In this document: one piece after another, positions 1 to 14,340 of the stretch | Layout: each line of letters begins with the position of its first letter | Position numbering within the stretch: the stretch's first letter is position 1 | Origin: Halomonas campaniensis | GTDB taxonomy: Bacteria > Pseudomonadota > Gammaproteobacteria > Pseudomonadales > Halomonadaceae | DNA length: 64,000 nucleotides | Reading direction: 5' to 3' | NCBI RefSeq assembly: GCF_014193375.1 | Contig: NZ_JACHZF010000009.1 | Span: 1-64,000, forward strand | Program-made: the position numbers and the translations under genes | The notes under the pieces: generated by a model | Seen by the model: the letters and a program-made list of their open reading frames with translations, nothing else | Database searches by the model: none | Told to the model about the DNA's origin: nothing

Positions 1-76
1 CAGCAATCAGCGCCTCATACACAGGCCGGATATATGGCAGCAACCTGTACCTGCATCGATGAACGGAGCCTTGCAA

Positions 77-131
77 GCCGGGAGGAGACCATATAGGGGT
101 TCACAGCGCCTCCTCGGAGGCCTGTCGCCGG
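77..131 (-). repeat. Dispersed palindromic element, copy 1 (internally deleted)
   Basis: The minus strand carries the 5' half of the element found complete near 14.2, 25.7 and 36.6 kb: the outer arm GACAGGCC, the inner arm GAGGAGG and the core GCGCTGTGAACCC. The two internal hairpins are missing and are replaced by CTATAT. A shortened 3' arm (GGTCTCCTC) follows. It is best read as a deletion derivative. The rest of positions 1-248 holds no gene I can support. Confidence 0.7.
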
Positions 132-176
132 AAAAGCCGCGGATCAGGTCCCCTTGGTGCAGGTGTCATCCAGACC

Positions 177-199
177 GCCCCGGTCGCCTTGACCGGGGC
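177..199. terminator. GC-rich hairpin upstream of trpS
   Basis: A perfect 9-bp stem (GCCCCGGTC/GACCGGGGC) with a 5-nt loop lies 50 bp before trpS. There is no T-run, so termination of a gene to the left is only a possibility. Confidence 0.3.
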
Positions 200-248
200 C
201 TCGCGTTACCATAGCGGCCATTTCCGAACAGCAGAGTCCGCTTTCCCC

Positions 249-1274
249 ATGAGTGCAGCTTCCGAGAAGACCCGCGTTCTCACCGGTATCACCACCACCG
301 GCACCCCCCACCTGGGCAACTACGTGGGGGCCATCAAGCCCGCCATCGCCGCGAGCCAGGACCCCAGCGTCCAGTCCTACTACTTCCTCGCCGACCTGCA
401 TGCGCTGATCAAGTGCCAGGACCCGCGGCGGGTCCAGGAGTCGCGCCTGGAGATCGCTGCCACCTGGCTGGCGCTGGGCCTGGATACCGACAACGCCATC
501 TTCTATCGCCAGTCCGACGTGCCGGAGATCCCCGAGCTCACCTGGATGCTCTCCTGCGTCTGCGCCAAGGGGCTGATGAACCGTGCCCACGCCTACAAGG
601 CGGCCGTGGCCGAGAACGAGGCCGCCGGCAACCAGGACCCGGACAAGGGCATCACCATGGGGCTGTTCGGCTACCCGGTGCTGATGGCTGCCGATATCCT
701 GATGTTCAACGCCCACAAGGTGCCGGTGGGGCGCGACCAGATCCAGCACATCGAGATGGCCCGGGACATCGCGGGGCGCTTCAACCACCTCTACAAGGGC
801 AACTACTTCACCCAGCCCGAGGCGGTGGTCGACGACAACGTGGCGGTGCTCAATGGCCTGGACGGGCGCAAGATGTCCAAGAGCTACAACAACACCATCC
901 CGCTGTTCGTCTCGGAGAAGAAGCTGCTCAAGCTGGTGCGCAAGATCAAGACCAACTCGCTTGAGCCCGGCGAGCCCAAGGACCCGGATACCTGCACCCT
1001 GTTCCAGATCTTCTCTGCCTTCTCCGGCCCGGACGCGACCGCCGCGATGCGCGATGAGTACCGCAATGGCATCGGCTGGGGCGAGGCCAAGAACCGCCTC
1101 TTCGAGACCCTCAACGAGCAGCTCCGCGAGCCCCGCGAGCGCTACCAGGCGCTGATGGAGGATCCCGGCCATATCGAGGCGGTGCTGCAGAAGGGGGCGG
1201 AGCGAGCCCGCGCCGAGGCCGCGCCCTTCATGGACCGTCTGCGGCAAGCGGCCGGCCTGGGCCGCTTCGTCTGA
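249..1274 (+). CDS. trpS: Tryptophanyl-tRNA synthetase
   Basis: Cytoplasmic class I aminoacyl-tRNA synthetase that charges tRNA-Trp with tryptophan using ATP. The 341-aa product has the expected family length. The HIGH-type nucleotide-binding motif appears as PHLGN (about residues 20-24) after TGITTTGT, and the KMSKS loop is exact at about 208-212. The ATG at 249 was chosen over an in-frame upstream ATG at 189 because family homology begins right after it; its Shine-Dalgarno is weak. It stands alone, separated from the next gene by a UUCG-capped hairpin. No attenuator-like tryptophan-rich leader is visible in front of it. Confidence 0.95.
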   Translation: MSAASEKTRVLTGITTTGTPHLGNYVGAIKPAIAASQDPSVQSYYFLADLHALIKCQDPRRVQESRLEIAATWLALGLDTDNAIFYRQSDVPEIPELTWMLSCVCAKGLMNRAHAYKAAVAENEAAGNQDPDKGITMGLFGYPVLMAADILMFNAHKVPVGRDQIQHIEMARDIAGRFNHLYKGNYFTQPEAVVDDNVAVLNGLDGRKMSKSYNNTIPLFVSEKKLLKLVRKIKTNSLEPGEPKDPDTCTLFQIFSAFSGPDATAAMRDEYRNGIGWGEAKNRLFETLNEQLREPRERYQALMEDPGHIEAVLQKGAERARAEAAPFMDRLRQAAGLGRFV

Positions 1275-1302
1275 GGCGCGGCCCCGTGCCGGGTCGTGGT
1301 GG

Positions 1303-1322
1303 CGGGCGCCTTCGGGCGCCCG
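1303..1322 (+). terminator. UUCG-tetraloop hairpin after trpS
   Basis: An 8-bp perfect stem (CGGGCGCC/GGCGCCCG) closes a TTCG tetraloop 28 bp after the trpS stop. No T-run follows directly. The stretch 1350-1400 is conspicuously AT-rich for this genome and probably holds the promoter of the next gene, but I could not fix -35/-10 boxes with confidence. Confidence 0.45.
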
Positions 1323-1467
1323 TCGCCGTTGGGGCGAGGGAGCAGGATCGCTTATTTCTTTCAGTTATTGATTCTTTCATTTAAATGCTTTTACGTGCTT
1401 TTTCGGGGTCGTTACCATGGCCGGTCATCCGGGCTCCCCGCCCCTGACGACTTCGAGAGAGCACGCC

Positions 1468-2676
1468 ATGAGTGAACTCGCCCTGACGCAACGATCCCGA
1501 CTCTCCCTGCCGGTGCTGGCCGGCGCCGGCCTGGTCGCCGCCGCGCTGCTGGTCGGCAGCGCCTTCGGTGCCCGCCTCGGTGCCCTGATGCTGGTCGGCG
1601 GCCTGCTGGGCATGGTCCTCTACCATGCCGCCTTCGGCTTCACCGCTGCCTGGCGGGTCTTCATCACCGAGCGTCGCGGCCGCGGCCTGCGCGCCCAGAT
1701 GGTGATGCTGGCCATCGCGGTGCTGCTGTTCTTCCCGGCGCTCTCGTCCGGCAGCCTGTTCGGCCAGGCCGTGTATGGCTACGTGGCGCCCATCGGCGTC
1801 TCGGTGGTGTTCGGCGCCTTCCTGTTCGGCGTCGGCATGCAGCTGGGCGGGGGCTGCGGCTCCGGCACCCTGTTCACCGCCGGGGGCGGCAACGCGCGGA
1901 TGCTGATCACCCTGCTGTTCTTCATCGTCGGCTCGGTGATCGGTACCGCCCACTTCAGCTGGTGGCAGAGCCTGCCCGCCTTCCAGCCGGTGTCACTGGT
2001 CAGGGAGTTCGGTGCCGGCGGCGGCATCGCCGTGAGCCTGGTGCTGTTCGCCGCCATCGCCGCCTTCACCGTGGTGATGGAGAAGCGCCGTCACGGCCGG
2101 CTGGAGCGGGCGCCGGTGATCGATGCCGGCAACCGCCGCTGGCTGACCGGCCCCTGGCCGTTGCTGTTCGGTGCCGTGGCCCTGGCGGTGCTCAACTTTG
2201 CCACCCTGGCCCTGGCCGGCCGTCCCTGGGGCATCACCTCCGCCTTCGCCCTGTGGGGGGCCAAGGGCTTCGAGGCGCTGGGGGGAGACGTCAGCCAGTG
2301 GGGCTACTGGCAGGCGAGCTGGAATGCCTCTGCCCTGCAGGCCAGTGTGTGGAGTGACATCACCACGGTGATGAACGTCGGCATCATGGTCGGTGCCCTG
2401 GTGGCGGCGTCCCTGGCCGGCAAGTTCGCCCCCAACTTCCGGATCCCGGCGCGCTCGTTGCTGGCGGCGGTGATCGGCGGCATCATGCTTGGCTACGGCG
2501 CCCGCCTGGCCTTCGGCTGCAACATCGGCGCCTACTTCGGCGGCATCGCCTCGGGCAGCCTGCACGGCTGGGTCTGGCTCATCGCCGCCTTCGCCGGCAA
2601 CATGCTCGGCGTGAGGCTGCGGCCCTTCTTCTTCGAGGGCGAGGCGGGCCGGCTGCCCACCGCCAAGGGCTGCTGA
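1468..2676 (+). CDS. YeeE/YedE family sulfur-compound transporter
   Basis: Polytopic inner-membrane protein of the YeeE/YedE (TsuA thiosulfate transporter) family, 402 aa, with about ten hydrophobic segments. Two signature blocks are visible: GGCGSGTLF with Cys near residue 130, and FGCNIGAYFGGI with Cys near residue 351. In this family such cysteines line the path for sulfur-containing ions. The start at 1468 follows GAGAGAG; an in-frame ATG at 1417 would add a 17-residue extension lacking family similarity. No TusA-like or rhodanese partner gene is adjacent, so the substrate (thiosulfate or another sulfur compound) cannot be read from context. A strong terminator follows. Confidence 0.85.
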   Translation: MSELALTQRSRLSLPVLAGAGLVAAALLVGSAFGARLGALMLVGGLLGMVLYHAAFGFTAAWRVFITERRGRGLRAQMVMLAIAVLLFFPALSSGSLFGQAVYGYVAPIGVSVVFGAFLFGVGMQLGGGCGSGTLFTAGGGNARMLITLLFFIVGSVIGTAHFSWWQSLPAFQPVSLVREFGAGGGIAVSLVLFAAIAAFTVVMEKRRHGRLERAPVIDAGNRRWLTGPWPLLFGAVALAVLNFATLALAGRPWGITSAFALWGAKGFEALGGDVSQWGYWQASWNASALQASVWSDITTVMNVGIMVGALVAASLAGKFAPNFRIPARSLLAAVIGGIMLGYGARLAFGCNIGAYFGGIASGSLHGWVWLIAAFAGNMLGVRLRPFFFEGEAGRLPTAKGC

Positions 2677-2700
2677 ACGCAGTGAGCTCAGCGTGAATCC

Positions 2701-2733
2701 GCGCCCCGGCCCCGGCCGGGGCGCGGCTGTTTA
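2701..2733 (+). terminator. Rho-independent terminator after the YeeE/YedE gene
   Basis: A 10-bp GC-only stem (GCGCCCCGGC/GCCGGGGCGC) with a 4-nt loop is followed by GGCTGTTT. It closes the transporter transcript before maeA. Confidence 0.7.
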
Positions 2734-2808
2734 GGGCATGGTAGAGTGAAGTCCAAGGCGCCCGGAGAGCGTCAACGGCCCGTTCCAGTCACCGCATCGA
2801 GAGCAGAG

Positions 2809-4488
2809 ATGACCACCGACACCAAGCGTCCCCTCTATATCCCCTATGCCGGCCCTCCGCTGCTGGAGATGCCGCTGCTCAACAAGGGCAGCGCCTTCAC
2901 CCGTGAGGAGCGCATCGAGTTCAACCTGATCGGCCTGCTGCCCCAGAACGTGGAAACCATCGAGGAGCAGGCGGAGCGGGCCTACCGCCAGTATCGCCAG
3001 TGCCAGAACGACCTGGACAAGCACATCTACCTGCGCGCCATCCAGGACGACAACGAGACCCTCTACTTCCGCCTGGTCTCGGAGCACCTCGAGGAGATGC
3101 TGCCGATCATCTATACCCCCACGGTGGGCAAGGCGTGCCAGGAGTTCTCCAACATCTACCGCAACCACCGCGGCCTGTTCATCGCCTACCCGGATCGCGA
3201 CCGCATGGATGACATCCTGCGCAGCGCCACCAAGGACCAGGTCAAGGTGATCGTGGTGACCGATGGCGAGCGCATCCTGGGCCTCGGCGACCAGGGCATC
3301 GGCGGCATGGGTATCCCCATCGGCAAGCTGGCCCTCTATACCGCCTGTGGCGGCATCAGCCCGGCCTACACCCTGCCGATCATGCTCGACGTGGGCACCA
3401 ACAACCCGGCGCTGCTCGACGACCCCATGTACATGGGGTGGCGGCACGAGCGCATCTCCCAGGAGGAGTACGACGCCTTCCTGGAGCAGTTCATCAGGGC
3501 GGTGAAGCGTCGCTGGCCCAGCGTGCTGCTGCAGTTCGAGGACTTCGCCCAGGCCAATGCGGTACCGCTGCTGACCCGCTATCGCGACGAGCTGTGCTGC
3601 TTCAACGACGACGTCCAGGGGACCGCCTCGGTGGTGGTGGGCACCCTGATGGCCGCCTGCCAGGCCCGCGACGAGGGCATCGGCCAGCAGCGGGTGGTGT
3701 TCGTCGGCGCGGGCTCCGCCGGCTGCGGCATCGCCGAGCAGGTGGTGGTCGCCATGCAGGCCGAGGGGCTGGCCGAGAAGGAGGCCCGGGCCCGGGTCTA
3801 CATGGTCGATCGCGAGGGGCTGGTCACCAGCGACCAGGCCTGGCTGCGCGACTTCCAGTTCCGGCTGGCCCATGACCCGGCCCTGACCGAGGGCTGGCAG
3901 GGGCAGGACCTGGTGGAGACGGTTCGCCGGATCCAGCCCACGGTGCTGATCGGCGTCTGCGGGCGGCCGGGCATCTTCACCGAGGAGGTGGTGCGCACCA
4001 TGCACGCCGGCTGCGAGATGCCGGTGATCATGCCGCTCTCCAACCCCACCTCCCAGGCCGAGGCGCTGCCCGCGGACGTGATCCGCTGGACCGATGGCGC
4101 GGCCCTGGTGGCCACCGGCAGCCCCTTCCCGCCGGTGGAGCACGCGGGGCGCACCATCCCCATCGCCCAGTGCAACAACTCCTACATCTTCCCCGGCATC
4201 GGGCTGGGGGTGGTGGCCTCCGGCGCGAAGCGGGTCACCGACGACATGCTGATGGCGGCCTCCCGCGCGCTGGCCCGTGAGGCGCCCATCGTCAAGGAGG
4301 GCGAGGGGGCGCTGCTGCCGCCGCTCTCGAAGATCCGTGAGCTCTCCAAGGCCATCGCCTTCGACGTGGCGGCCCAGGCCCAGGGCGAGGGCATGGCGCT
4401 GAAGACCGACGGGATCAAGCTGCGCGCCGCCATCGAGCGCAACTGCTGGACGCCGGAATACCGGTGCTACCGCCGCCGTTCGTTCTGA
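2809..4488 (+). CDS. maeA: NAD-dependent malic enzyme
   Basis: Cytoplasmic oxidative decarboxylation of L-malate to pyruvate and CO2 with reduction of NAD+. The 559-aa product matches the long MaeA/SfcA class (E. coli about 565 aa). Visible motifs are the malic-enzyme block [12 protein letters not shown] (about residues 155-166), the divalent-metal region FEDFA, the DDVQGTA segment, and the Rossmann glycine motif [10 protein letters not shown] near residue 300. The ATG at 2809 was chosen because an upstream in-frame GTG (2746) adds only basic non-family residues. It converges with acnA on a 15-bp terminator, so two carbon-flux enzymes acting around malate and citrate end back to back. Confidence 0.95.
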   Translation: MTTDTKRPLYIPYAGPPLLEMPLLNKGSAFTREERIEFNLIGLLPQNVETIEEQAERAYRQYRQCQNDLDKHIYLRAIQDDNETLYFRLVSEHLEEMLPIIYTPTVGKACQEFSNIYRNHRGLFIAYPDRDRMDDILRSATKDQVKVIVVTDGERILGLGDQGIGGMGIPIGKLALYTACGGISPAYTLPIMLDVGTNNPALLDDPMYMGWRHERISQEEYDAFLEQFIRAVKRRWPSVLLQFEDFAQANAVPLLTRYRDELCCFNDDVQGTASVVVGTLMAACQARDEGIGQQRVVFVGAGSAGCGIAEQVVVAMQAEGLAEKEARARVYMVDREGLVTSDQAWLRDFQFRLAHDPALTEGWQGQDLVETVRRIQPTVLIGVCGRPGIFTEEVVRTMHAGCEMPVIMPLSNPTSQAEALPADVIRWTDGAALVATGSPFPPVEHAGRTIPIAQCNNSYIFPGIGLGVVASGAKRVTDDMLMAASRALAREAPIVKEGEGALLPPLSKIRELSKAIAFDVAAQAQGEGMALKTDGIKLRAAIERNCWTPEYRCYRRRSF

Positions 4489-4507
4489 GTCGCGACACCG
4501 CCACGAT

Positions 4508-4543
4508 AAAGGCCCTGCCGGGACACCCGGCAGGGCCTTTCTG
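4508..4543. terminator. Bidirectional terminator between maeA and acnA
   Basis: A perfect 15-bp stem (AAAGGCCCTGCCGGG and its complement) encloses a 3-nt loop. There is an A-run on one side and TTT on the other, so it serves both converging genes. Confidence 0.92.
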
Positions 4544-4580
4544 GTTTACGTAGCCGCGGCTCAAGGCGATATCGGCGATC

Positions 4581-7337
<2,757 letters not shown>

Positions 7338-7540
7338 CGTGTCCTCCTCGTCGCGGAGAGTGAACGAACCTTCCTTGTCTCCATGGGACATGGTCATGAT
7401 AGGCGGGCTTTTCAAGCGCTGCTCCCCGGCGTGCTTGAAATGGCGGCGCCGGGGCGCCATCTTCTTGCGCAGCGGCACGCTATTCCCTGCCATACCCTGG
7501 CACACCCCCATGACAGGCCGGCGACGGCCATGGAGGCCCC

Positions 7541-8763
<1,223 letters not shown>

Positions 8764-8764
8764 C

Positions 8765-8794
8765 AGCGCCAAGCACCGAGCTACAAGCGCCAAG
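8765..8794. repeat. Isolated repeat units in inverse orientation after trxB
   Basis: AGCGCCAAG occurs twice (8765-8773 and within 8785-8794). Each is the reverse complement of CTTGGCGCT, the unit of the tandem array 110 bp downstream. The trxB terminator lies between the two blocks. Confidence 0.7.
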
Positions 8795-8833
8795 TTGCTC
8801 GGTGACGGGCAGCAGGTGTCTGGATTGCCAATA

Positions 8834-8874
8834 ACAAATCCACCGGAAGCCGAGTCCGGTGGGTTGTTTCTTTT
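8834..8874 (+). terminator. Rho-independent terminator of trxB
   Basis: Stem CCACCGGA/TCCGGTGG with a 7-nt loop is followed by GTTGTTTCTTTT, a good T-rich tail. The A-rich 5' flank suggests it may also act on the opposite strand. Confidence 0.88.
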
Positions 8875-8904
8875 ACGCTCGACGAGACGATGACATCATC
8901 CTGC

Positions 8905-8974
8905 GGCGCTTGGCGCTTGGCGCTTGGCGCTTGGCGCTTGGCGCTTGGCGCTTGGCGCTTGGCGCTCGGCGCTA
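8905..8974. repeat. Ten-unit 7-bp tandem repeat (GGCGCTT)n
   Basis: Eight exact copies of GGCGCTT are followed by GGCGCTC and GGCGCTA with no interruption. The last unit contains the stop codon of slyX, which reads from the other strand. The array is noncoding otherwise. Homogeneous short units suggest recent slippage expansion. Confidence 0.95.
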
Positions 8975-9250
8975 GTAATGCGGCGGCACCTCGTCCGCGG
9001 GGCCGGGCGCCGTCGCCTCTCCCTCCTGCAGCGCCCGCTGCTGCTCGCGAATCTTCTCCTGCATCAGGTCGTTGATGCGCTCCAGCCGGGCGAGTCGCCG
9101 CTCCTGGGTGGCCACGGCCTCGTCCAGGGTGTCCAGCCAGTGCTCCTGGTAGGCGAGTCGGCTCTCCAGGGCCTCCAGCCGCGTCGCCAGGTCGGCGGAC
9201 GCCTGTTCCGCGCCCATGCTAGAATCTGCACGCTGTGTGTCGCCGTTCAT
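8972..9250 (-). CDS. slyX: SlyX-family protein
   Basis: Small acidic coiled-coil protein of unknown function. The core about [17 protein letters not shown] matches the SlyX N-terminus and the C-terminus ends in PPHY as in E. coli SlyX. The start is uncertain: ATG 9250 (92 aa) has AAGGTG at good spacing and was chosen. ATG 9217 (81 aa) fits family length better but has no Shine-Dalgarno. ATG 9274 is also possible. The stop codon falls in the last unit of the GGCGCTT array, so array changes could alter its 3' untranslated region. Confidence 0.8.
   Translation of the reverse strand: MNGDTQRADSSMGAEQASADLATRLEALESRLAYQEHWLDTLDEAVATQERRLARLERINDLMQEKIREQQRALQEGEATAPGPADEVPPHY
9217..9225 (+). promoter_or_regulatory. 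Candidate extended -10 for the cold-shock-domain gene
   Basis: TGCTAGAAT fits an extended -10 about 88 bp before the ATG at 9313. It lies within the N-terminal part of slyX on the other strand. No convincing -35. Confidence 0.3.
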
Positions 9251-9312
9251 CGTGGCACCTTCATGATGTTCCATTCCTTCCTTTCACCCCAACAAGAGAG
9301 TCACTCGAGTCC

Positions 9313-9777
9313 ATGAATCGAAAGGTCGTGTTTCGCTGTAGTCTGGTCAGCCTGCTGCTCGCCGCACCGGCTCCGTTGCTGATTGCCCTGTTCATCCACC
9401 TGGCGGGTGGCGCCCTGTCGGAGGCGCTGTTCGAGAGCCTCGAGATCGGTGGCATCGCCGTGGTCTACGTGGCCGCGGCGCTGGCGGTCTTCCTGCTGTT
9501 GCTGGTCGCCACCCTGGCGGTCAACGTGCTCACCCCGCAGCTGGTCAACCTGGCCGAGGTGGAGAACGACGATCGCGAGATCGGCGAGGTGAAGTGGTTC
9601 AACGTCAACAAGGGCTATGGCTTCATCACCCGTGACAGCGGCGAGGATGTCTTCGTGCACTTCCGTGCCATCCGCGGCCGCGGTCATCGCACCCTGGCCG
9701 AGGGGCAGAAGGTGCGCTACCACGTCATCGAGAATGAGCGCGGGCTTCAGGCCGACGACGTCACCGTGATCACTTGA
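9313..9777 (+). CDS. Membrane-anchored cold-shock-domain protein
   Basis: A 154-aa fusion architecture. Two hydrophobic segments (about residues 10-33 and 46-70) are followed by a single cold-shock domain at about 91-154. Both RNA-binding signatures are intact: RNP1 as KGYGFI and RNP2 as VFVHF. The domain would face the cytoplasm and bind single-stranded nucleic acid at the membrane; that placement is inferred. The ATG at 9313 was chosen because upstream in-frame codons from 9235 read through the slyX promoter region and carry no homology. It converges with the next gene on a palindromic terminator. Confidence 0.8.
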   Translation: MNRKVVFRCSLVSLLLAAPAPLLIALFIHLAGGALSEALFESLEIGGIAVVYVAAALAVFLLLLVATLAVNVLTPQLVNLAEVENDDREIGEVKWFNVNKGYGFITRDSGEDVFVHFRAIRGRGHRTLAEGQKVRYHVIENERGLQADDVTVIT

Positions 9778-9827
9778 ATCGAAACGCCGGGCCATCGCTC
9801 GGCAGCTTCTCGCTCATCAACATTCGT

Positions 9828-9853
9828 AGCGCCCCGCCATCGTGCGGGGCGCT
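9828..9853. terminator. Bidirectional terminator
   Basis: Stem AGCGCCCCGC/GCGGGGCGCT with a 6-nt loop lies between the convergent cold-shock-domain gene and the small gene that ends the dap cluster. The T-run is weak on both sides. Confidence 0.6.
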
Positions 9854-9887
9854 GTCGTTGTGGGGCCTGCAGTCGCGGAATGACCGC

Positions 9888-10289
9888 TCAGTGGCCCGAG
9901 TCGGGCCAGTGGATCTCGGCCTCGCTGCCGTCGGGCAGCACTCGCAGGAAGCGGTCCGGGTCGTCGCCGGGCTGCCAGCCGCCCAGCGAGCAGCGCACCT
10001 CGCAGCCCAGCGTCGTGGCGGCGGCGTGGGCGCAGGTCTGGTCGCTCTCCCAGGGCGTCGCGGGGCTGTCGAACCACAGGCTGGCGAAGCCGTCGGCGGC
10101 CTTCTCCACCAGCAGCACCGGGATCTCATGGCCTTCCAGGCGCCCGCGGGTGCGCCACTTGCCCTTGCCGGCGGGCGCCAGGGGCTCGGCGCCGATGGCG
10201 GCGGCGAGCCACTCGCTCAGCGCCTCCAGGGGGGCCTTGGCCAGGTAGATCTCGATATCGGGGTAGGTCGGTGGGCTCTCGGGTGTCAT
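9888..10289 (-). CDS. Conserved hypothetical protein downstream of dapE
   Basis: A 133-aa acidic soluble protein with no signal peptide, membrane segment or motif I recognise. It begins 7 bp after the dapE stop codon in the same direction, so it is almost surely cotranscribed with the dap genes. Codon use and GC match its neighbours. Its position suggests a link to lysine or peptidoglycan precursor metabolism, but nothing in the sequence assigns a function. Confidence 0.7.
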   Translation of the reverse strand: MTPESPPTYPDIEIYLAKAPLEALSEWLAAAIGAEPLAPAGKGKWRTRGRLEGHEIPVLLVEKAADGFASLWFDSPATPWESDQTCAHAAATTLGCEVRCSLGGWQPGDDPDRFLRVLPDGSEAEIHWPDSGH

Positions 10290-10296
10290 GGGGGCC

Positions 10297-12481
<2,185 letters not shown>

Positions 12482-12524
12482 GGGGGTGTCCTCGTCGTGT
12501 GGGGTCGTGGGCCGCGCCGTGGCG

Positions 12525-12869
12525 TCAGCCCTGAAGGTCGTCGTAGTCGCCGTCGCGGTAGCCGACGCGGATCTCGTCATCGATCTCGAGCAGCGGGCGC
12601 TTGAGCAGGGTGGGGTTGGCGAGCAGCAGCTCCCGGGCCCTGTTGGCATCCACCTCCTGCTTCTCCTCCTCGGGGAGGTTGCGCCAGGTGGTGCTGCGCT
12701 TGTTGAGTGCCTCCACCAGCGGGACGCGGTGGAGGATATGCTCGAGCAGCGGGGCCGAGAGGCCATCCTCGCGCAGGTCGTGGACCTGGTAGGGGATGCC
12801 CTTGCCGTCCAGCGCCTTGCGCGCCTTTCGGCAGGTGTCGCAGTTCTTGATCACGTACAGGGTCAGCAT
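12525..12869 (-). CDS. ArsC/Spx-family reductase-like protein
   Basis: A 114-aa thioredoxin-fold protein of the ArsC/YffB/Spx family. The N-terminal CDTCRKA motif has the two-cysteine CxxC arrangement, and RPLLE lies near residue 90. It is not a proven arsenate reductase: no ars genes are nearby and YffB-like members act on thiol substrates. Its ATG overlaps the dapC stop as TGATG, so it is translationally coupled within the dap operon. In pseudomonads a similar gene accompanies dapD; why is unknown. Confidence 0.85.
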   Translation of the reverse strand: MLTLYVIKNCDTCRKARKALDGKGIPYQVHDLREDGLSAPLLEHILHRVPLVEALNKRSTTWRNLPEEEKQEVDANRARELLLANPTLLKRPLLEIDDEIRVGYRDGDYDDLQG

Positions 12870-14068
12870 CACTGGCTCCTCTCGATGAAACGACGGATGC
12901 GCCGTGCCGCTTCCACGGTGGCCTCGACCTCGGCGACCAGCGCCAGGCGCAGCCGCCCGGCGCCGGGGTTCACGCCGCCGGCGCCCACCCGGCCCATGTA
13001 GCTGCCCGGCAGCACGCTGACGTGCTCCTCGGCGTAGAGCGCCCGGGTGAAGGCCTCGTCGTCGCCGCCGGGCACCGCCGGCCACAGGTAGAAGCTCGCC
13101 TCAGGCACGGGGAAGTCCATCACCGGGGCGAGGATCTCGGTGGCCGCGGCGAACTTCTCGCGGTAGGCGTCGCGATTGGCGCGCACGTGGGCCTCGTCGC
13201 TCCAGGCGGTGATCGAGGCGCGCTGCACCGGCAGGGCCATGGCGCAGCCGTGGTAGGTGCGGTAGCGCTTGAAGGGGGCGATCAGCTCGGCGTCGCCGGC
13301 CACGAAGCCGGAGCGCAGCCCCGGCAGGTTGGAGCGCTTGGAGAGCGAGTGGAACACCAGGCAGCGCCGGTAGTCGTGGCGGCCGAGTGCCGCGCAGGCC
13401 TCGAGCAGCCCCGGCGGCGGGGCGGCCTCGTCCAGGTAGAGCTCCGAGTAGCACTCGTCCGAGGCGATGAGGAAGTCATGCTCGTCGGCCAGTGCGATCA
13501 GCTTCTCGAACTCGGCCAGGGGCGTCACCGCGCCGGTGGGGTTGCCCGGCGAGCAGAGGAAGACGATCTGCACCTCGCGCCAGGTCTCGGCGGGCACGGC
13601 GTCGAAGTCGGGCCGAAAGCCGTTCCCGGCGCTGCAGTCCAGATAGAGGGGCTCGCCGCCGGCCAGCAGGGTGGCGCCCTCGTAGATCTGGTAGAAGGGG
13701 TTGGGCACCGCCACCCGGGCCGGGCGCGTGCGGTCCAGCGCCGCCTGGACGAAGGCGAAGATCGCCTCCCGGGTGCCGTTCACCGGCAGCACCTGGCGGT
13801 CGGGGTCGAGCCCCTCGAGGCCGAAGCGCCGGGTCGCCCAGTCGGCGATGGCGGCGCGCAGCTCGGGAAGCCCGGCGGTGGCCGGGTAGCGGGCGAACTC
13901 GGCCTGGTGGTCGACCAGGGTGGCCAGCGCGGCCGGATAGGGGGCGTGCTGGGGTTCGCCGATGGTCAGCGGCACATGGGCCAGCCCCTCGGGGGGCGTC
14001 ACGCCGGCCTTGAGGGCGGCGAGCTTCTCGAAGGGGTAGGGCTTGAGGGCGTCGAGATCGGGGTTCAT
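12869..14068 (-). CDS. dapC: Succinyldiaminopimelate transaminase
   Basis: PLP-dependent class I/II aminotransferase that makes N-succinyl-LL-2,6-diaminopimelate from the keto acid and glutamate. The 399-aa product has the substrate-binding NGTREAI segment, the CSPGNPTGAV motif, an Asp in ASDECYSEL and the PLP-binding lysine in SLSKRSNLPGLRSGF. It is the first gene of the minus-strand unit dapC, ArsC-like, dapD, dapE and the 133-aa gene. A consensus-like promoter sits 85 bp upstream. In Pseudomonas dapC likewise follows glnD. Confidence 0.93.
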   Translation of the reverse strand: MNPDLDALKPYPFEKLAALKAGVTPPEGLAHVPLTIGEPQHAPYPAALATLVDHQAEFARYPATAGLPELRAAIADWATRRFGLEGLDPDRQVLPVNGTREAIFAFVQAALDRTRPARVAVPNPFYQIYEGATLLAGGEPLYLDCSAGNGFRPDFDAVPAETWREVQIVFLCSPGNPTGAVTPLAEFEKLIALADEHDFLIASDECYSELYLDEAAPPPGLLEACAALGRHDYRRCLVFHSLSKRSNLPGLRSGFVAGDAELIAPFKRYRTYHGCAMALPVQRASITAWSDEAHVRANRDAYREKFAAATEILAPVMDFPVPEASFYLWPAVPGGDDEAFTRALYAEEHVSVLPGSYMGRVGAGGVNPGAGRLRLALVAEVEATVEAARRIRRFIERSQ

Positions 14069-14152
14069 GGGTGTCCAGGCGCGCCTCGCCGGCCGTGGCC
14101 TCGGGCGTCGTCATGTGAGTCGTTGTCGTGAGACGTGGTCGGAAGGGGCTCG

Positions 14153-14181
14153 ATTATAGGGAAGGCCGCAGAAGGCCTCAA
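14153..14181 (-). promoter_or_regulatory. Sigma-70 promoter of the dap operon
   Basis: On the minus strand TTGAGG (14181-14176) and a perfect TATAAT (14158-14153) are 17 bp apart, 85 bp before the dapC start. This is one of the best promoter matches in the window. Confidence 0.7.
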
Positions 14182-14233
14182 ACGTGAAGCCATGACCGGG
14201 GGTGATGCAAATGGCAGCATCGCTCAAGGCTGT

Positions 14234-14340
14234 TCCGGCGACAGGTCTATGAGGGGGCGCTGTGAATACGTCCCTGTACGCTACCGACGCCATCCCTGGC
14301 GTAGGACCCCCTCTACGACCTGTCCCCGGCGCCTCTCGCT
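14234..14340 (+). repeat. Dispersed palindromic element, copy 2
   Basis: Full-length copy between glnD and dapC. The outer arms are GACAGGTC/GACCTGTC, the inner arms GAGGGGG/CCCCCTC, and an internal hairpin ACGCCA-TCC-CTGGCGT lies in between. The arms differ from those of other copies by paired changes. Together with the dap promoter it accounts for the 329-bp gap 14069-14397. Confidence 0.88.

Noticed and set aside
8905..8974. Repeat array as a CRISPR
   Set aside because: Units of 7 bp with no spacers; no cas gene in the window.
12525..12869. Arsenate resistance gene arsC
   Set aside because: No arsB, arsR or acr3 nearby; family membership alone does not show arsenate reduction, and the operon context is lysine synthesis.
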